From Kistimonas sp964291485 (GTDB lineage: Bacteria > Pseudomonadota > Gammaproteobacteria > Pseudomonadales > Endozoicomonadaceae), in assembly GCA_964291485.2 (NCBI GenBank), contig OZ220224.1:3782001-3846000 (forward strand): 64,000 nt of DNA, written 5' to 3'. This document shows, in pieces, positions 26,342 to 35,786 of this stretch (positions within the stretch are counted from its first letter, which is position 1; every line of letters begins with the position of its first letter). The notes under the pieces are model-generated. The model made no database searches. It was given only the letters and a program-made list of their open reading frames with translations, and was not told the DNA's origin. The translations under genes and the position numbers were made by a program.

Positions 26342-28027
26342 TTATTTAATTGCAGAGCGACGCATTAACAGAACGACGGGCAGAAAACCCGCAATCACCA
26401 GCGTCAGGGCAGGTAATGCAGCTCGCTCCCAATGGCCTTCCGAGGTCATCTCATGGATACGAACGGCTAGAGTATCCCAGCCAAACGGACGCATAAGCAG
26501 CGTGGCCGGCATCTCTTTCAGGACATCCACAAAAACCAGCAGGGCTGCCGTGAGCACACCAGGCGCGAGCATGGGCAGGTAAACTCGACGAATCACCGTA
26601 AAGGAGTCGGCACCCAGTGTCTTGGCTGCTTCCTGAAGGGCTGGCCGTATCTGGGCGATACTGCCGGACAAAGGCTCAAACGCCACCGCCAGGAAACGGA
26701 TGGAGTAGGCCAGCACCAATGCCATCCAACTGCCAAGAAACACCTGCTGTACGGGTATGCCCAAGCTTTCCTGCAGCGTCGCAACAAGACCATGATCAAG
26801 CCAGCTGAATGCCGTCATAACACCCACCGCGAGCACCGAGCCGGGCAGCGCATAACCGGTTGTCGCTACCCGGACAGAACGGACAACCCACCCGTCAGGC
26901 TGCAGCCTTCTGGCAAATACCAGCATCAGTGCCAAAACAACCGTAATCCCTGCCGCAGAGGCAGCTAGCAGCAATGTATTGAAAGCCAATTCCCAATAAC
27001 GGCTATTCAAATCCTGTAAGGCATTGGTGGCAATCCAGTACAGCAACTGAACCACAGGAATGACAAATGCCAACGTAAACACTACCAGGCAAACCGCGCA
27101 TGCCAACCATGCCTGCACACCTGTCAGCCGGGTTCTTGCCAGTGGTTGTTGACGTTCATGGCAGGTATAACGAGCTCGTCCGCGACTCCAGCGTTCGGCG
27201 GAAAGCAACAGGAAGATCAAGAGCAACAGGAGAGAAGCCAGCTGCGCGGCAGCCTGCAGGTTAAAAAAACCGTACCAGGTCTTGTAAATCGCAGTTGTCA
27301 GAGTGTCGTAGTTGAACACGGACACCGCACCAAAATCGGCCATAGTCTCCATCAGGGCGAGTGCGACACCACCAGCAATGGCGGGACGCGCCATCGGCAA
27401 CGTCACCCGGAAAAAAGCCTGCAAGGGCGATAACCCCAGCAGGCGCGCAGCTTCCAACGTATTACGCCCCTGCCGTAAAAACGCAGTACGGGCGAGCATA
27501 TAAACATAGGGGTAAAACACCAGCACGAGCGTAGTGATCATTCCGACAGGCCCGCGGATATCAACCCAGGTAAATCCGGGCACCACCGCACGGAGCCAAC
27601 TCTGAAACGGGCCGCTGAAATCGAACACGCCCAGATAGACGAATGCCAAGACATAAGCGGGAATGGCAAAAGGTAGAATCAGGGCCCAGTCCAGCCACTT
27701 GCGGCCCGGAAACTCACACAATGTCACCAGTGCTGCCAAAGCCACACCGAGCACCGTGACACCTACGCCTACGCCTGCAACCAGCATCGCCGTGTTTCCC
27801 AACAGCCGGGCCAGCTGTGTCTCTATCAGGTGCTGCCAGATATCGATCTGGATATGATTCCAGCTCAATAACAGCACGATAACCGGGATGGCCACACCAC
27901 TGGCAATCGCCAGTGCAACGAGCCGCCAGCCCAGCCAGCGATGCAGGATACCCCGAAATGCAGAACGCCCGCCCCGTATGGGCGAGCGCTCAGGATCCGG
28001 AAGCGAGAGGGTTCCGGAGGAAAGCAT
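26342..28027 (-). CDS. fbpB: Fe(III) ABC transporter permease (FbpB/SfuB type, fused two-domain)
   Basis: Inner-membrane permease of an Fe(III) ABC importer: 561 aa with about 12 membrane segments arranged as two homologous halves. Both halves carry the EAA loop that docks the ATPase: EAARLLGLSPLQAFFRVTLP and EAAKTLGADSFTVIRRVYLP. The start at 28027 overlaps the fbpA stop (TGATG), so the two are translationally coupled. No fbpC-type ATPase gene follows; the next gene is giant cytochrome A, so the ATPase must be encoded elsewhere. Expected to be iron-repressed with fbpA through the Fur-like site upstream. Confidence 0.93.
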   Translation of the reverse strand: MLSSGTLSLPDPERSPIRGGRSAFRGILHRWLGWRLVALAIASGVAIPVIVLLLSWNHIQIDIWQHLIETQLARLLGNTAMLVAGVGVGVTVLGVALAALVTLCEFPGRKWLDWALILPFAIPAYVLAFVYLGVFDFSGPFQSWLRAVVPGFTWVDIRGPVGMITTLVLVFYPYVYMLARTAFLRQGRNTLEAARLLGLSPLQAFFRVTLPMARPAIAGGVALALMETMADFGAVSVFNYDTLTTAIYKTWYGFFNLQAAAQLASLLLLLIFLLLSAERWSRGRARYTCHERQQPLARTRLTGVQAWLACAVCLVVFTLAFVIPVVQLLYWIATNALQDLNSRYWELAFNTLLLAASAAGITVVLALMLVFARRLQPDGWVVRSVRVATTGYALPGSVLAVGVMTAFSWLDHGLVATLQESLGIPVQQVFLGSWMALVLAYSIRFLAVAFEPLSGSIAQIRPALQEAAKTLGADSFTVIRRVYLPMLAPGVLTAALLVFVDVLKEMPATLLMRPFGWDTLAVRIHEMTSEGHWERAALPALTLVIAGFLPVVLLMRRSAIK

Positions 28028-29055
28028 CAGTTGTACTTGGCCCGATCCATCAGCTGGATAGCTTCAGACTGCAACCGGCCAGCGGTTTCGACATTCAGGT
28101 TATCCTGCTTGAAGTTCCCCCAGGCAGAGACTTCCGAAGACGGCTGAACATCGGCATTCGCCGGATATTCCATGTTGCTGTCTGCCAGGATCCGCTGGGC
28201 TTCAGGTGTACTCATCCATTCCAGCAGTTTGGCAGCGGCTTCCGGATGCTTGGCATACCGGGTGATACCGGCACCTGACACATTCACATGCACACCACTG
28301 CCATTCTGGTTAGCCCAGAAAAGTTTCAGATTGGTATCCGGCTTTTGCTTCAACAGGCGACCAAAGTAATAGGTATTCACAATGGTGACATCACAGATGC
28401 CGCTCGCAACCGCTTCCATGGCCTTGGTGTCATTGGAGAAGACCGGCATAGCCAGGTTATGCACCCAGCCCTTCACCACTTTTTCACTGCCGGGTTCACC
28501 CAAGCGATCAATCATGGTGGCGACCAGTGACTGGTTGTACACCTTCTTGGATGTCCGCAGGCAGAGACGGCCTTCCCACTTCGGATCCGCCAGGTCTTCA
28601 TAGGAAGAGAGCTGTTCGGGCTTTATACGATCGCTGGCATAGACCATGGTACGGGCACGAACGGACATGCCATACCAGTTATTGTCCGGGTCCCGCAGGT
28701 GGGCAGGAATATTCTTTTGCAGTGTTTCGGAGGTATAAGGCTGCAAAATCCCCTTTTCCTTGGCTTGCCAGAGGTTGCCTGCATCCACAGTAATCAGCAT
28801 ATCTGCCGGTGTTGTCTTGCCTTCGGCTTCAAGACGGGCGATCAGAGGAGCATCCTTGTCCGTGATATAACGAATCTTCACACCGGTTTTCTTGGTGTAG
28901 AGATCAAACAGGGGCTTGATCAGTTCTTCATTACGCGAAGAATAAACCACCAGCTCATCGTCAGCCGCTGAAGCCAGCGGCGCCGAAAGGCTACCAAATA
29001 GTGCAGTTGACGCAAGCAGTGCCGCCGTCAACGTTTTTTTCAAGCCCAGTCCCAT
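28027..29055 (-). CDS. fbpA: Periplasmic Fe(III)-binding protein (FbpA/FutA type)
   Basis: Substrate-binding protein of an Fe(III) importer, 342 aa. A signal peptide (LKKTLTAALLASTALFGSLS, cleaved after ASA) precedes DDELVVYSSRNEELIKPLF, the typical mature start. The paired tyrosines of NTYYFGRLL correspond to the two Tyr iron ligands of FbpA. The frame is open to 29085; I prefer the ATG at 29055, which has AAGGTG 6 nt upstream and gives a normal signal peptide. A Fur-box-like palindrome lies 37 nt upstream. Coupled to fbpB. Confidence 0.93.
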   Translation of the reverse strand: MGLGLKKTLTAALLASTALFGSLSAPLASAADDELVVYSSRNEELIKPLFDLYTKKTGVKIRYITDKDAPLIARLEAEGKTTPADMLITVDAGNLWQAKEKGILQPYTSETLQKNIPAHLRDPDNNWYGMSVRARTMVYASDRIKPEQLSSYEDLADPKWEGRLCLRTSKKVYNQSLVATMIDRLGEPGSEKVVKGWVHNLAMPVFSNDTKAMEAVASGICDVTIVNTYYFGRLLKQKPDTNLKLFWANQNGSGVHVNVSGAGITRYAKHPEAAAKLLEWMSTPEAQRILADSNMEYPANADVQPSSEVSAWGNFKQDNLNVETAGRLQSEAIQLMDRAKYN

Positions 29056-29091
29056 TGCATTCACCTTATCGTTCATCGACCGCATTGTGGT

Positions 29092-29115
29092 GCAATGTTA
29101 ATCATTATCATTTGC
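29092..29115 (-). promoter_or_regulatory. Fur box upstream of fbpA
   Basis: Minus strand reads GCAAATGATAATGATTAA followed by CATTGC. It contains ATGATAATGATTA, close to the 19-bp Fur consensus GATAATGATAATCATTATC, and has flanking GCAAATG/CATTGC symmetry. Its position just upstream of an iron-uptake operon supports Fe-dependent repression. Confidence 0.75.
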
Positions 29116-29256
29116 AACCTCAACACCAATATACTGGTTGTCAATAATGACTCACCCGTACAGCATCTCGAACATGCTCCCATGGCTAGGCGTTACTACT
29201 TACCCATGGAAGGTGCAGCCGGAAAGTGACAGGCAAATTGTTTACTCGCTAAAGAT

Positions 29257-30105
29257 TTATTGCGTGGGTTTAGAGGGCTCTGTTGGCATCATGCTTTCCA
29301 TACCCGGCATAGAAGGCATGGCATCCATCCCCTGGGGCATCTGTTGCATCACCTGGTTGATGGATTCCTGAATCAGGGCAACCATTGTTCTGTGCCCTTC
29401 ATCAAAGCCTTGGTAAAAGGCCCGTTCCGCCTTGCTCTTCATGGCAGAAGGTTCGGTAATCGCCTGCCGGGAACCCGCTTTCGTCTCACCACTGAACATG
29501 ACCTCCATGGCGGTGGGAATGGTCAGGGCAATGGCCCGACCAGACATGTAACCGTCGATATAGCGGCCACGCAGAATGGCATTATCGGAAGAACCCAAAC
29601 CACTACTGTTATAAGCAAGAGCGGCTTCACACCAGCGATCCAGGTATTCGTTGTCCGATTCGCCATCACAGGAATAATGGACAAAACCCTGCGCCGCTAC
29701 CACTGCCTGGTAACCGGCCCGGTAACCGGCCTGCGCAACGGGCTGCCCAGAAAGGAACTGGGGATTACTGGCCATAGCAGCATCCTGTTGCCCCAGCCCA
29801 TAGGCGTTAATAAACGCATCACGATTCTGGTTATCACCCTTGGCAAACACCTGGCTGCGCTTCCAGGCATCCAGCCCCTTGCACCAGGCCCGTGTCACGG
29901 CAGAGGAATCCGTAGCATTATTGCAATCCGGCCTTTTGGGAGGCACTGGTACCGGTTTTTCAACAATAACCTCAACCACCTCACGCTCAACAGCGGACTC
30001 ATCTGGTACAGGAGACTGCCCGTCTTCCTCGTTATTTCCACATCCCTGTAACATCACCGCCAACAGTGCTGCACAGGACAAGGCCATCAGTGACGATCTG
30101 GCCAT
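29257..30105 (-). CDS. Unknown lipoprotein
   Basis: 282-aa lipoprotein of unknown function. The signal peptide MARSSLMALSCAALLAVMLQ ends in the lipobox LQGC, giving a lipid-anchored Cys22 followed by NNEEDG (no Asp at +2, so outer-membrane sorting is likely). After an acidic/Pro-rich tether (VEKPVPVPPKRP) there is a helical domain with repeated Gly-Tyr motifs (AYGLGQQDAA, AGYRAGYQA, RGRYIDGYMSGRA, FYQGFDEGHR) and four further cysteines that could pair. The tail is Met/Pro-rich (MPQGMDAMPSMPGMESMMP), which can bind Cu(I) in other proteins, though that is speculative here. GGGAGGGAG precedes the start. It stands alone between fbpA and ubiI. Confidence 0.75.
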   Translation of the reverse strand: MARSSLMALSCAALLAVMLQGCGNNEEDGQSPVPDESAVEREVVEVIVEKPVPVPPKRPDCNNATDSSAVTRAWCKGLDAWKRSQVFAKGDNQNRDAFINAYGLGQQDAAMASNPQFLSGQPVAQAGYRAGYQAVVAAQGFVHYSCDGESDNEYLDRWCEAALAYNSSGLGSSDNAILRGRYIDGYMSGRAIALTIPTAMEVMFSGETKAGSRQAITEPSAMKSKAERAFYQGFDEGHRTMVALIQESINQVMQQMPQGMDAMPSMPGMESMMPTEPSKPTQ

Positions 30106-30296
30106 ACTGCCACTCCCTCCCGAAATACATTCGCCTACTCAACCACATGAATACGCACGGTCGGCCTACTATAGTCGATATTCAAATGACAACGGAGCGA
30201 CATAGCTCAAGATTGACATCAACACTGACAACATTGAGCAAACAGTCACCAAAGAAAATCGGTATGCGCGTAGCAAGGCATATACCCTGCCATGGC

Positions 30297-31511
30297 TCAG
30301 GGATTCATAACCTGCCGAATGATCTGTTCTTTCAGGAAAGGAATCTGGTTCGTTAGCGAAAGCCCCGTATTACGCATCCAGCGTAATAACAGGTGATCAC
30401 TGCCAAACAGCTGCTGGAATCCCTGCATAATGCCCATCACTGCCAGGTTATGCGGCTCACGACGCCGCTGATAGCGCGCCAGCAATAATTCATCGGCATA
30501 GTCACCACCGCGTTCACAGGCCCGGTGAATCTCCTCAGACAACTGCCGAGCATCCAGCAACCCGAGATTCACCCCCTGCCCAGCCAGTGGATGGATAGTA
30601 TGGGCGGCATCTCCCATCACGACGACACGTCCCCGGTAATACTGTCGAGCATGACGCTGCCTAAGCGGCATGCAATACCGCTTGTCGATTGACAGCACCT
30701 GACCCAACCGGTGTTCAAACGCACTGCCCAACTTCTGGCAAAATACCTCATCCGATAGGGTCATCATTTCCTGAGCCTGATCAGGCACCAGCGACCAGAC
30801 AATAGAGCAGTAATGGGTATCGCCATCACTGGGCAGAGGAAGAAGCGCCAATGGGCCTGAGGGCAGAAAGATCTGCCACGCGGTATCTTGATGATACTGC
30901 TCCGTCTGTACCGTCGTGACGATGGCATGATGCTGGTAATCCCATTCCCGGGTCGGGATACCAGCCATTCGCCGCACCGGGGAATGCGCACCATCGGCAG
31001 CAATCACCAGTCGACTCTGCAGCTGATCACCTGACTTAGTGTTTAATTGCACGCCATCATCAGTCTGGCGCAGCGATGCAATTTCCGTATGCCTCAGCAG
31101 GGTAACATCGGTTTCACCCAGGCACTGCAATAATGCACTTGTTGTGACGCGGTTTTCGACAATATGCCCCAGCGTGTCCAATCCCGCTTCGCCGGCAGTA
31201 AAACGGATATTGCCAGTGCCGTCGGCATCCCAGACTGTCATGCCGGTATAGGGAGAGACTCGGGCATCACGCATCAATGCCCAGGCACCCACTTCATCCA
31301 GCAATTGCCGGGATGATTCTGTCAGCGCGCATACCCGTGGATCATATTGTCCCGAAACGGTTTCCATGTCTGACGTAAGAGGACCTGCATCTACAAGAGC
31401 AATACGTAACGGTAAGTCTGACAACGCCATGGCCATAGCCAGACCATTGATACCGCCACCAATCACTGTGATATCAAAAGAGTGACTGTCAGGAGAAGAA
31501 GGCAGACTCAT
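30297..31511 (-). CDS. ubiI: FAD-dependent ubiquinone hydroxylase UbiI/VisC family
   Basis: Flavoprotein monooxygenase of ubiquinone biosynthesis, probably the C5 hydroxylase UbiI (VisC). 404 aa. Motifs: N-terminal GxGxxG dinucleotide fold (ITVIGGGINGLAMA), the DG motif RLVIAADGAHS and the FAD-binding GD motif VVMGDAAHTIHPLAGQGVNL. The start at 31511 overlaps the ubiH stop as ATGA; a longer frame to 31613 would add unrelated sequence. It is the third gene of pepP-ubiH-ubiI, the order found in E. coli. Assignment as UbiI rather than UbiF rests on gene order. Confidence 0.9.
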   Translation of the reverse strand: MSLPSSPDSHSFDITVIGGGINGLAMAMALSDLPLRIALVDAGPLTSDMETVSGQYDPRVCALTESSRQLLDEVGAWALMRDARVSPYTGMTVWDADGTGNIRFTAGEAGLDTLGHIVENRVTTSALLQCLGETDVTLLRHTEIASLRQTDDGVQLNTKSGDQLQSRLVIAADGAHSPVRRMAGIPTREWDYQHHAIVTTVQTEQYHQDTAWQIFLPSGPLALLPLPSDGDTHYCSIVWSLVPDQAQEMMTLSDEVFCQKLGSAFEHRLGQVLSIDKRYCMPLRQRHARQYYRGRVVVMGDAAHTIHPLAGQGVNLGLLDARQLSEEIHRACERGGDYADELLLARYQRRREPHNLAVMGIMQGFQQLFGSDHLLLRWMRNTGLSLTNQIPFLKEQIIRQVMNP

Positions 31512-32740
31512 GGTCGCCCTCCCAGCCCCATGGCCTGTCTCGCAAACCAGCCTTTCAGCGGCCCACAAAGATCCAGCGCCACAAGTCCCACATTCCGTGC
31601 GCCCTGCAGCCATTTACCCGACAGCATAGACTGCTCACTGAACAACTTGACCACATAGTCACTGAAATGAATAGTCTGGAATTGATCCTGTTTCTGTCGG
31701 GCCAGATACGCCTGCAATGTCGCCAGCTCACCAATACCGGCCCCACTCTTTAAGGCACTGGTAATGGTCTCCGACAGGGCAATTGCATCACGTAATGCCA
31801 GGTTGAAGCCCTGCCCCGCCACCGGATGCAAACTATGGGCAGCGTTGCCCAACACCACCAGCCCCGGACGTACCTGCTCCGTTGCCAGCTTCAGCGCCAG
31901 CGGGTAACTGAAGCGCTGCCCCACCTTGCGGAAACGGCCCACCCGATACCCGAAGCGCCCCTGCAATTCATTCAAAAAGTCATCGTCGGTCAGTTCAAGC
32001 CGTTCTCGGGCCAGATCATCCGGCATAGTCCATACCAGCGCACACCGTCCTTCCGGCAGGGGCAGTAATGCCATCGGCCCTTCGTCCGTAAAACGCTCGT
32101 AAGCGACCTGACCATGATGCTGATCTGGTGTTATACTCGTGATAATGGCGGTCTGATGATAGTGGCTGACGGATTGCTCCAGTCCCATATCGCGGGCCAG
32201 AGAGGACCGTCCGCCATCGGCGAGCACAATCAGGGTTGCGGATACCGGATACGTTTTCCCATCCCGATTCACTTCCAGCGTCGCGCCCTCTGGCGTTGGC
32301 TGCAGATGTCGTACCTCGGCAGGGCAAAGGAATTCAATACCCTCGGTTTTCTGTATCTGCTCCAGCAGCACTTTACCGAGCCACTGGTTATCCACCACAT
32401 AACCCAGCGCCGGCACCTCGTAATCGGTTGCATTCAGACGGGTCATACCGAAGTGGCCACGGTCGGACACATGAATATGACGAATCGGCTCCACGCGCTC
32501 AGCCAGTGATGGCCAGATATCCATGGCATCATAGATTTCCCGGGTTCCCCAGGAGAGCGCTGAAGAACGGCCATCATAGCTGGGCTGATAATCCAGCTGC
32601 TCAGGGCGTAATGGCACCGCTTCAAATACGGCAATCCTGAAATCCGGGTTCGGCACCGACTGTCGGAGCGACAGGGCCAGGCTGGCGCCAACCATGCCAC
32701 CTCCGATAATCACCACATCATAATGTGTACTGCTATCCAT
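31508..32740 (-). CDS. ubiH: 2-octaprenyl-6-methoxyphenol hydroxylase UbiH
   Basis: FAD monooxygenase that hydroxylates the ubiquinone ring at C1. 410 aa with YDVVIIGGGMVGASLAL at the N-terminus, the middle motif LIVLADGGRSSLA and VVLGNAAHSLHPVAGQGFNLA near residue 300. It lies between pepP (48 bp upstream) and ubiI (4-bp overlap), the classical order, which supports UbiH over other family members. Confidence 0.92.
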   Translation of the reverse strand: MDSSTHYDVVIIGGGMVGASLALSLRQSVPNPDFRIAVFEAVPLRPEQLDYQPSYDGRSSALSWGTREIYDAMDIWPSLAERVEPIRHIHVSDRGHFGMTRLNATDYEVPALGYVVDNQWLGKVLLEQIQKTEGIEFLCPAEVRHLQPTPEGATLEVNRDGKTYPVSATLIVLADGGRSSLARDMGLEQSVSHYHQTAIITSITPDQHHGQVAYERFTDEGPMALLPLPEGRCALVWTMPDDLARERLELTDDDFLNELQGRFGYRVGRFRKVGQRFSYPLALKLATEQVRPGLVVLGNAAHSLHPVAGQGFNLALRDAIALSETITSALKSGAGIGELATLQAYLARQKQDQFQTIHFSDYVVKLFSEQSMLSGKWLQGARNVGLVALDLCGPLKGWFARQAMGLGGRP

Positions 32741-32788
32741 GGTTATCTCTGAACTGATTGGAAATGTTTGGCCAATGGGCCTGAGGCA

Positions 32789-34117
32789 TCAGGACCAATC
32801 CTGCCCCTTCATCAGGGCTTCAATAGCATCAGGATCCTTTTCTGCAGCTGATGTAAGGATCTCGCAGCCTTCCGCAGTCACCAGAACATTGTCTTCAATA
32901 CGGATGCCGATACCCCGCCATTTTTCCTCAACATCGGCGTTATCCGGCGCAATATAAATGCCCGGTTCAACCGTCAGTACCATACCTGGCTCGAACTTGC
33001 GCCACTGCCCGTCGACCTTGTGATTGCCAACATCGTGGACATCCATACCCAGCCAATGCCCGGTGCCATGCATATAAAAGGGGCGGTAGGCTTCATCTTT
33101 AATTAGCTGATCGACATTGCCAGACAATATCCCCAGGTCAACCAGCCCTTCGGTCAAGGTGCGCACCGCTGCATCATGGAAAGCCATCCAGGGATTACCC
33201 GGACGAATCGCTGCTATCGCCTTTTCCTGTGCTTTTAGCACCAGTGAATAGAGTGCACGTTGTTCCGGTGTAAAAACACCGTTGACCGGAAATGTCCGGG
33301 TTATGTCCGCCGCGTAATTGTCGAGTTCACAGCCAGCATCAATCAACACCAGGTCACCATCACACATCTGCCGGTCATTCTCGGTATAGTGCAAAATGCA
33401 GGCATTCTCACCACTACCAACAATCGAGTTGTAAGCCGGCACACGGGCACCATGGTGAATAAATTCATGCTGCAGTTCGGCTTCCAGCTGATACTCGTAC
33501 AGCCCCGGGCGACACATTGTCATGGCACGCCGATGGGCACCCGCACTGATGGCGCAAGCTTCACGCATGATGTCGAGTTCTGCGTCTGATTTGAACAGAC
33601 GCATTTCATGCACCAGAACGTCCAGGCCAGACACCAACGACGGAGCTACAGCGCCACGCCGCTCCCGGGCTTTGAGATTATTGATCCAGCCATTGAGTTG
33701 CCCATCAAACTCCGGCAAAACACCCAGCGTGTAGTGGATCGTCTGCCGACCATCCAGCAGGCCGGGCATGACCTGATCCAGTTCACCGATGGAAAACGCC
33801 TGATCCATACCAAACTGCTGAACGGCACCGTCCTGTCCGGCCCGCCGGCCGTGCCAGGTTTCCATCAGGGGATCACGGTCACGACAAAAGAGTATGCTCT
33901 CACCCGCGTCTCGTCCCGGTATCAGCACCAGCACCGCTTCCGGCTCATTAAATCCGGTCAGGTAATAAAAATCGCTGTCCTGCCGGTACAGATACTCGGA
34001 GTCTCGGTTACGGATCTTTTCCGATGCTGCCGGCAATATCGCCACACCGGTGGTACCGATCTGCTGCATCAGCTGTTGGCGTCGCTTGCCGTATTCTGTC
34101 ATCGCCAATTTTTTCAT
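32789..34117 (-). CDS. pepP: Xaa-Pro aminopeptidase PepP
   Basis: Mn-dependent aminopeptidase P that removes N-terminal residues preceding proline. 442 aa (E. coli 441). The N-terminal AMP_N domain is followed by the pita-bread catalytic domain with metal ligands in LVLIDAGCELDNYAADITRT (two Asp), the His in HGTGHWLGMDVHD, and Glu in TVEPGIYI and IRIEDNVL. AGGAC precedes the ATG at 34117. First of the pepP-ubiH-ubiI set, 62 bp after ygfB. Confidence 0.96.
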   Translation of the reverse strand: MKKLAMTEYGKRRQQLMQQIGTTGVAILPAASEKIRNRDSEYLYRQDSDFYYLTGFNEPEAVLVLIPGRDAGESILFCRDRDPLMETWHGRRAGQDGAVQQFGMDQAFSIGELDQVMPGLLDGRQTIHYTLGVLPEFDGQLNGWINNLKARERRGAVAPSLVSGLDVLVHEMRLFKSDAELDIMREACAISAGAHRRAMTMCRPGLYEYQLEAELQHEFIHHGARVPAYNSIVGSGENACILHYTENDRQMCDGDLVLIDAGCELDNYAADITRTFPVNGVFTPEQRALYSLVLKAQEKAIAAIRPGNPWMAFHDAAVRTLTEGLVDLGILSGNVDQLIKDEAYRPFYMHGTGHWLGMDVHDVGNHKVDGQWRKFEPGMVLTVEPGIYIAPDNADVEEKWRGIGIRIEDNVLVTAEGCEILTSAAEKDPDAIEALMKGQDWS

Positions 34118-34179
34118 GGTGTCCTGATCCGGTTTATGCTCTGAGAATTGTCAGCATCCTGTGCCTGCCAGCAGCAGTA

Positions 34180-34761
34180 TCAGTGAAGTGGGCCGGTGGT
34201 TACACTCGCCTCGGCTTCACTGCATTCGCCAAACAGCATCAATGTCGCCATGCGCAGGTATTCACTGACTTCCAGAAAATCTTTTTCTGACGATTCCGAA
34301 TCCTCCAGGTCATCAAACTGAACCTGGGCGATATTGGCAAAATCAGTCAGGATACTGGCCGCTTCTTCTGACAAATCGTCCTGGCTGCGACCACTCAGAC
34401 CGTAACCGCTGAGAAATCCCTGGCACCACTGTCCCAGCGCCTGGGTACGTTGTTCAAGGGCTTCATCATCATCGGGCAGCAGGGGCTGAAAGGAGTAGTC
34501 TTCGGACTGCAACTGAGCCAGCGTCTCATCATAAAGCTGCATCAGAACCGTCTTTGCCACAGTCTCCAGCGCTTGGCTGACAGCCATATGTTCGGCGGCC
34601 GAGGCCAGCCAGGCGCCATGGGCAGGACGTTGTCCGGCGCAATATTGTCCGCAGAGCAAACCATGCAGTTCCGAGGGCGACTGATAAGATTGCAATTCAA
34701 GGAACAGGTTGCTCAGCCGATCAAAACTGACCGGCGCCAGACCTGAAGCATCAGTAGTCAT
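34180..34761 (-). CDS. ygfB: UPF0149 family protein YgfB
   Basis: 193-aa UPF0149/YgfB protein, all-helical and acidic. It begins with the recognisable LSNLFLELQSYQSPSELHGLLCGQYCAGQ and keeps FLSGYGLSG and the C-terminal EVSEYLRMATLMLF. Related P. aeruginosa YgfB has been linked to control of ampC expression and beta-lactam susceptibility; the role here is unknown. It heads the ygfB-pepP-ubiH-ubiI group and diverges from the zapA side. Confidence 0.93.
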   Translation of the reverse strand: MTTDASGLAPVSFDRLSNLFLELQSYQSPSELHGLLCGQYCAGQRPAHGAWLASAAEHMAVSQALETVAKTVLMQLYDETLAQLQSEDYSFQPLLPDDDEALEQRTQALGQWCQGFLSGYGLSGRSQDDLSEEAASILTDFANIAQVQFDDLEDSESSEKDFLEVSEYLRMATLMLFGECSEAEASVTTGPLH

Positions 34762-34945
34762 GGGAGAATATCCGCCAATTCAAGATTGCCCCGAGTGTAC
34801 CGCAAGGCGTCTGGGGGAGCGAGATTCATCCGGCAGAAAAAATAATGGTCAAATTGACCGGAATCAGGCCGACGATCTCTTGTTACCGTCAACACCAAAA
34901 GGATATAGTAAAACCTTGATAATCCAAAGATTGTCTGACGGCCAC

Positions 34946-35155
34946 ATGGAACCTAAAGAACTGTCGATGTTGAGCAGAAAAGTCGATGAACTCATCGTGC
35001 TCTGCAATCACCTGCGTCAGGAAAACCGTATCCTGCGAGCCGGCGAACAAGCCTGGAAGCAGGAACGCGCACAACTGATTGAAAGAAACGAGATGGCACG
35101 CACGAAGGTCGAGGCAATGATCGGCCGTTTGCGTGCGCTTGAGCAGGAAACATGA
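34946..35155 (+). CDS. Small coiled-coil protein, TIGR02449/ZapB-like
   Basis: 69-aa coiled-coil protein (MEPKELSMLSRKVDELIVLC through RLRALEQET) with heptad leucines throughout, of the kind encoded just upstream of zapA in many gammaproteobacteria (TIGR02449). Probably cytoplasmic and cell-division related by context. The frame is open from 34709 but the upstream part overlaps ygfB and its promoter, so I start at 34946. The ribosome-binding site is weak. It ends 2 bp before zapA, implying coupling. Confidence 0.85.
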   Translation: MEPKELSMLSRKVDELIVLCNHLRQENRILRAGEQAWKQERAQLIERNEMARTKVEAMIGRLRALEQET

Positions 35156-35156
35156 T

Positions 35157-35471
35157 ATGAGCAATGAACAGCTCACCACCACAGTCAACATCCTGGACAA
35201 GGATTACCGGATCAGCTGTCCACCGGAAGAACAGGAAGCGCTCAGCTCTGCTGCCCGCTACCTCGACAGCAAGATGCGGGAGATCCGGGCCTCGGGCAAG
35301 GTCATCGGCCTTGAGCGTATTGCCGTCATGGCGGCGTTGAATATCGCCCATGACATGCTCATCGCCAACCGGGAAGCCAACGTGCTCAAGGAAGACACCC
35401 AGCGTCACATCCAGATTCTGGTTGAACGGCTGGATGACGCCCTGCACGAGCATAACCAGCTCGAACTCTGA
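35157..35471 (+). CDS. zapA: Cell division protein ZapA
   Basis: ZapA cross-links FtsZ filaments at the division septum. 104 aa with the N-terminal globular part (TTTVNILDKDYRISCPPEEQ) and a long C-terminal coiled coil (LERIAVMAALNIAHDMLIAN onwards). The start at 35157 is 1 bp after the upstream stop; the open frame from 35133 overlaps the preceding gene. 6S RNA and fau follow, the usual order. Confidence 0.93.
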   Translation: MSNEQLTTTVNILDKDYRISCPPEEQEALSSAARYLDSKMREIRASGKVIGLERIAVMAALNIAHDMLIANREANVLKEDTQRHIQILVERLDDALHEHNQLEL

Positions 35472-35519
35472 TTGCGATTCGAACTAACAAAGGGCTGGTA
35501 ACACCCGCCTGCCTGCCGA

Positions 35520-35525
35520 TATAAT
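35520..35525 (+). promoter_or_regulatory. -10 element of the 6S RNA promoter
   Basis: A perfect TATAAT ends 6 nt before the predicted 5' end of 6S RNA. No good -35 hexamer is visible at the right distance. Confidence 0.55.
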
Positions 35526-35530
35526 CCTTC

Positions 35531-35719
35531 ACAAGACTCCCTGGTCTGATCGCCAGTCATGAACTGTCCCTGAGGCGATAAATACCATCCTGGGGGCTCC
35601 TCGTAGATACCAGCGTGCAGGTTCACCTTGTAGTGAAAAGCCCAACGTATCTCAGCAGCCTCCACCTTGAAGCATGGCTTCAAGGGCTATACTGACAGCG
35701 TCAGCACCGGGGAGCCTTG
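35531..35719 (+). ncRNA. ssrS: 6S RNA
   Basis: 6S RNA, which binds sigma-70 RNA polymerase holoenzyme and blocks housekeeping promoters in stationary phase. Position between zapA and fau is diagnostic. The closing stem pairs CAAGACTCCCTGGTCTGA with TCAGCACCGGGGAGCCTTG with few mismatches. Internal conserved pieces match the E. coli molecule: TGTCCCTGAGGCGATA on the 5' side and CCACCTTGAAGC/GCTTCAAGGGCTA on the 3' side. Length about 189 nt (E. coli 184). TTGTTTTATT follows the 3' end. Confidence 0.93.
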
Positions 35720-35786
35720 TTTTATTCGCACGCCCCTTCTTACCCACGCTAATTGCTTCACATAACAACGGATTGCCAGCCAGGGA

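Noticed and set aside
31512..31613. N-terminal extension of UbiI
   Set aside because: It overlaps the ubiH coding end; the ATGA overlap gives the natural start.
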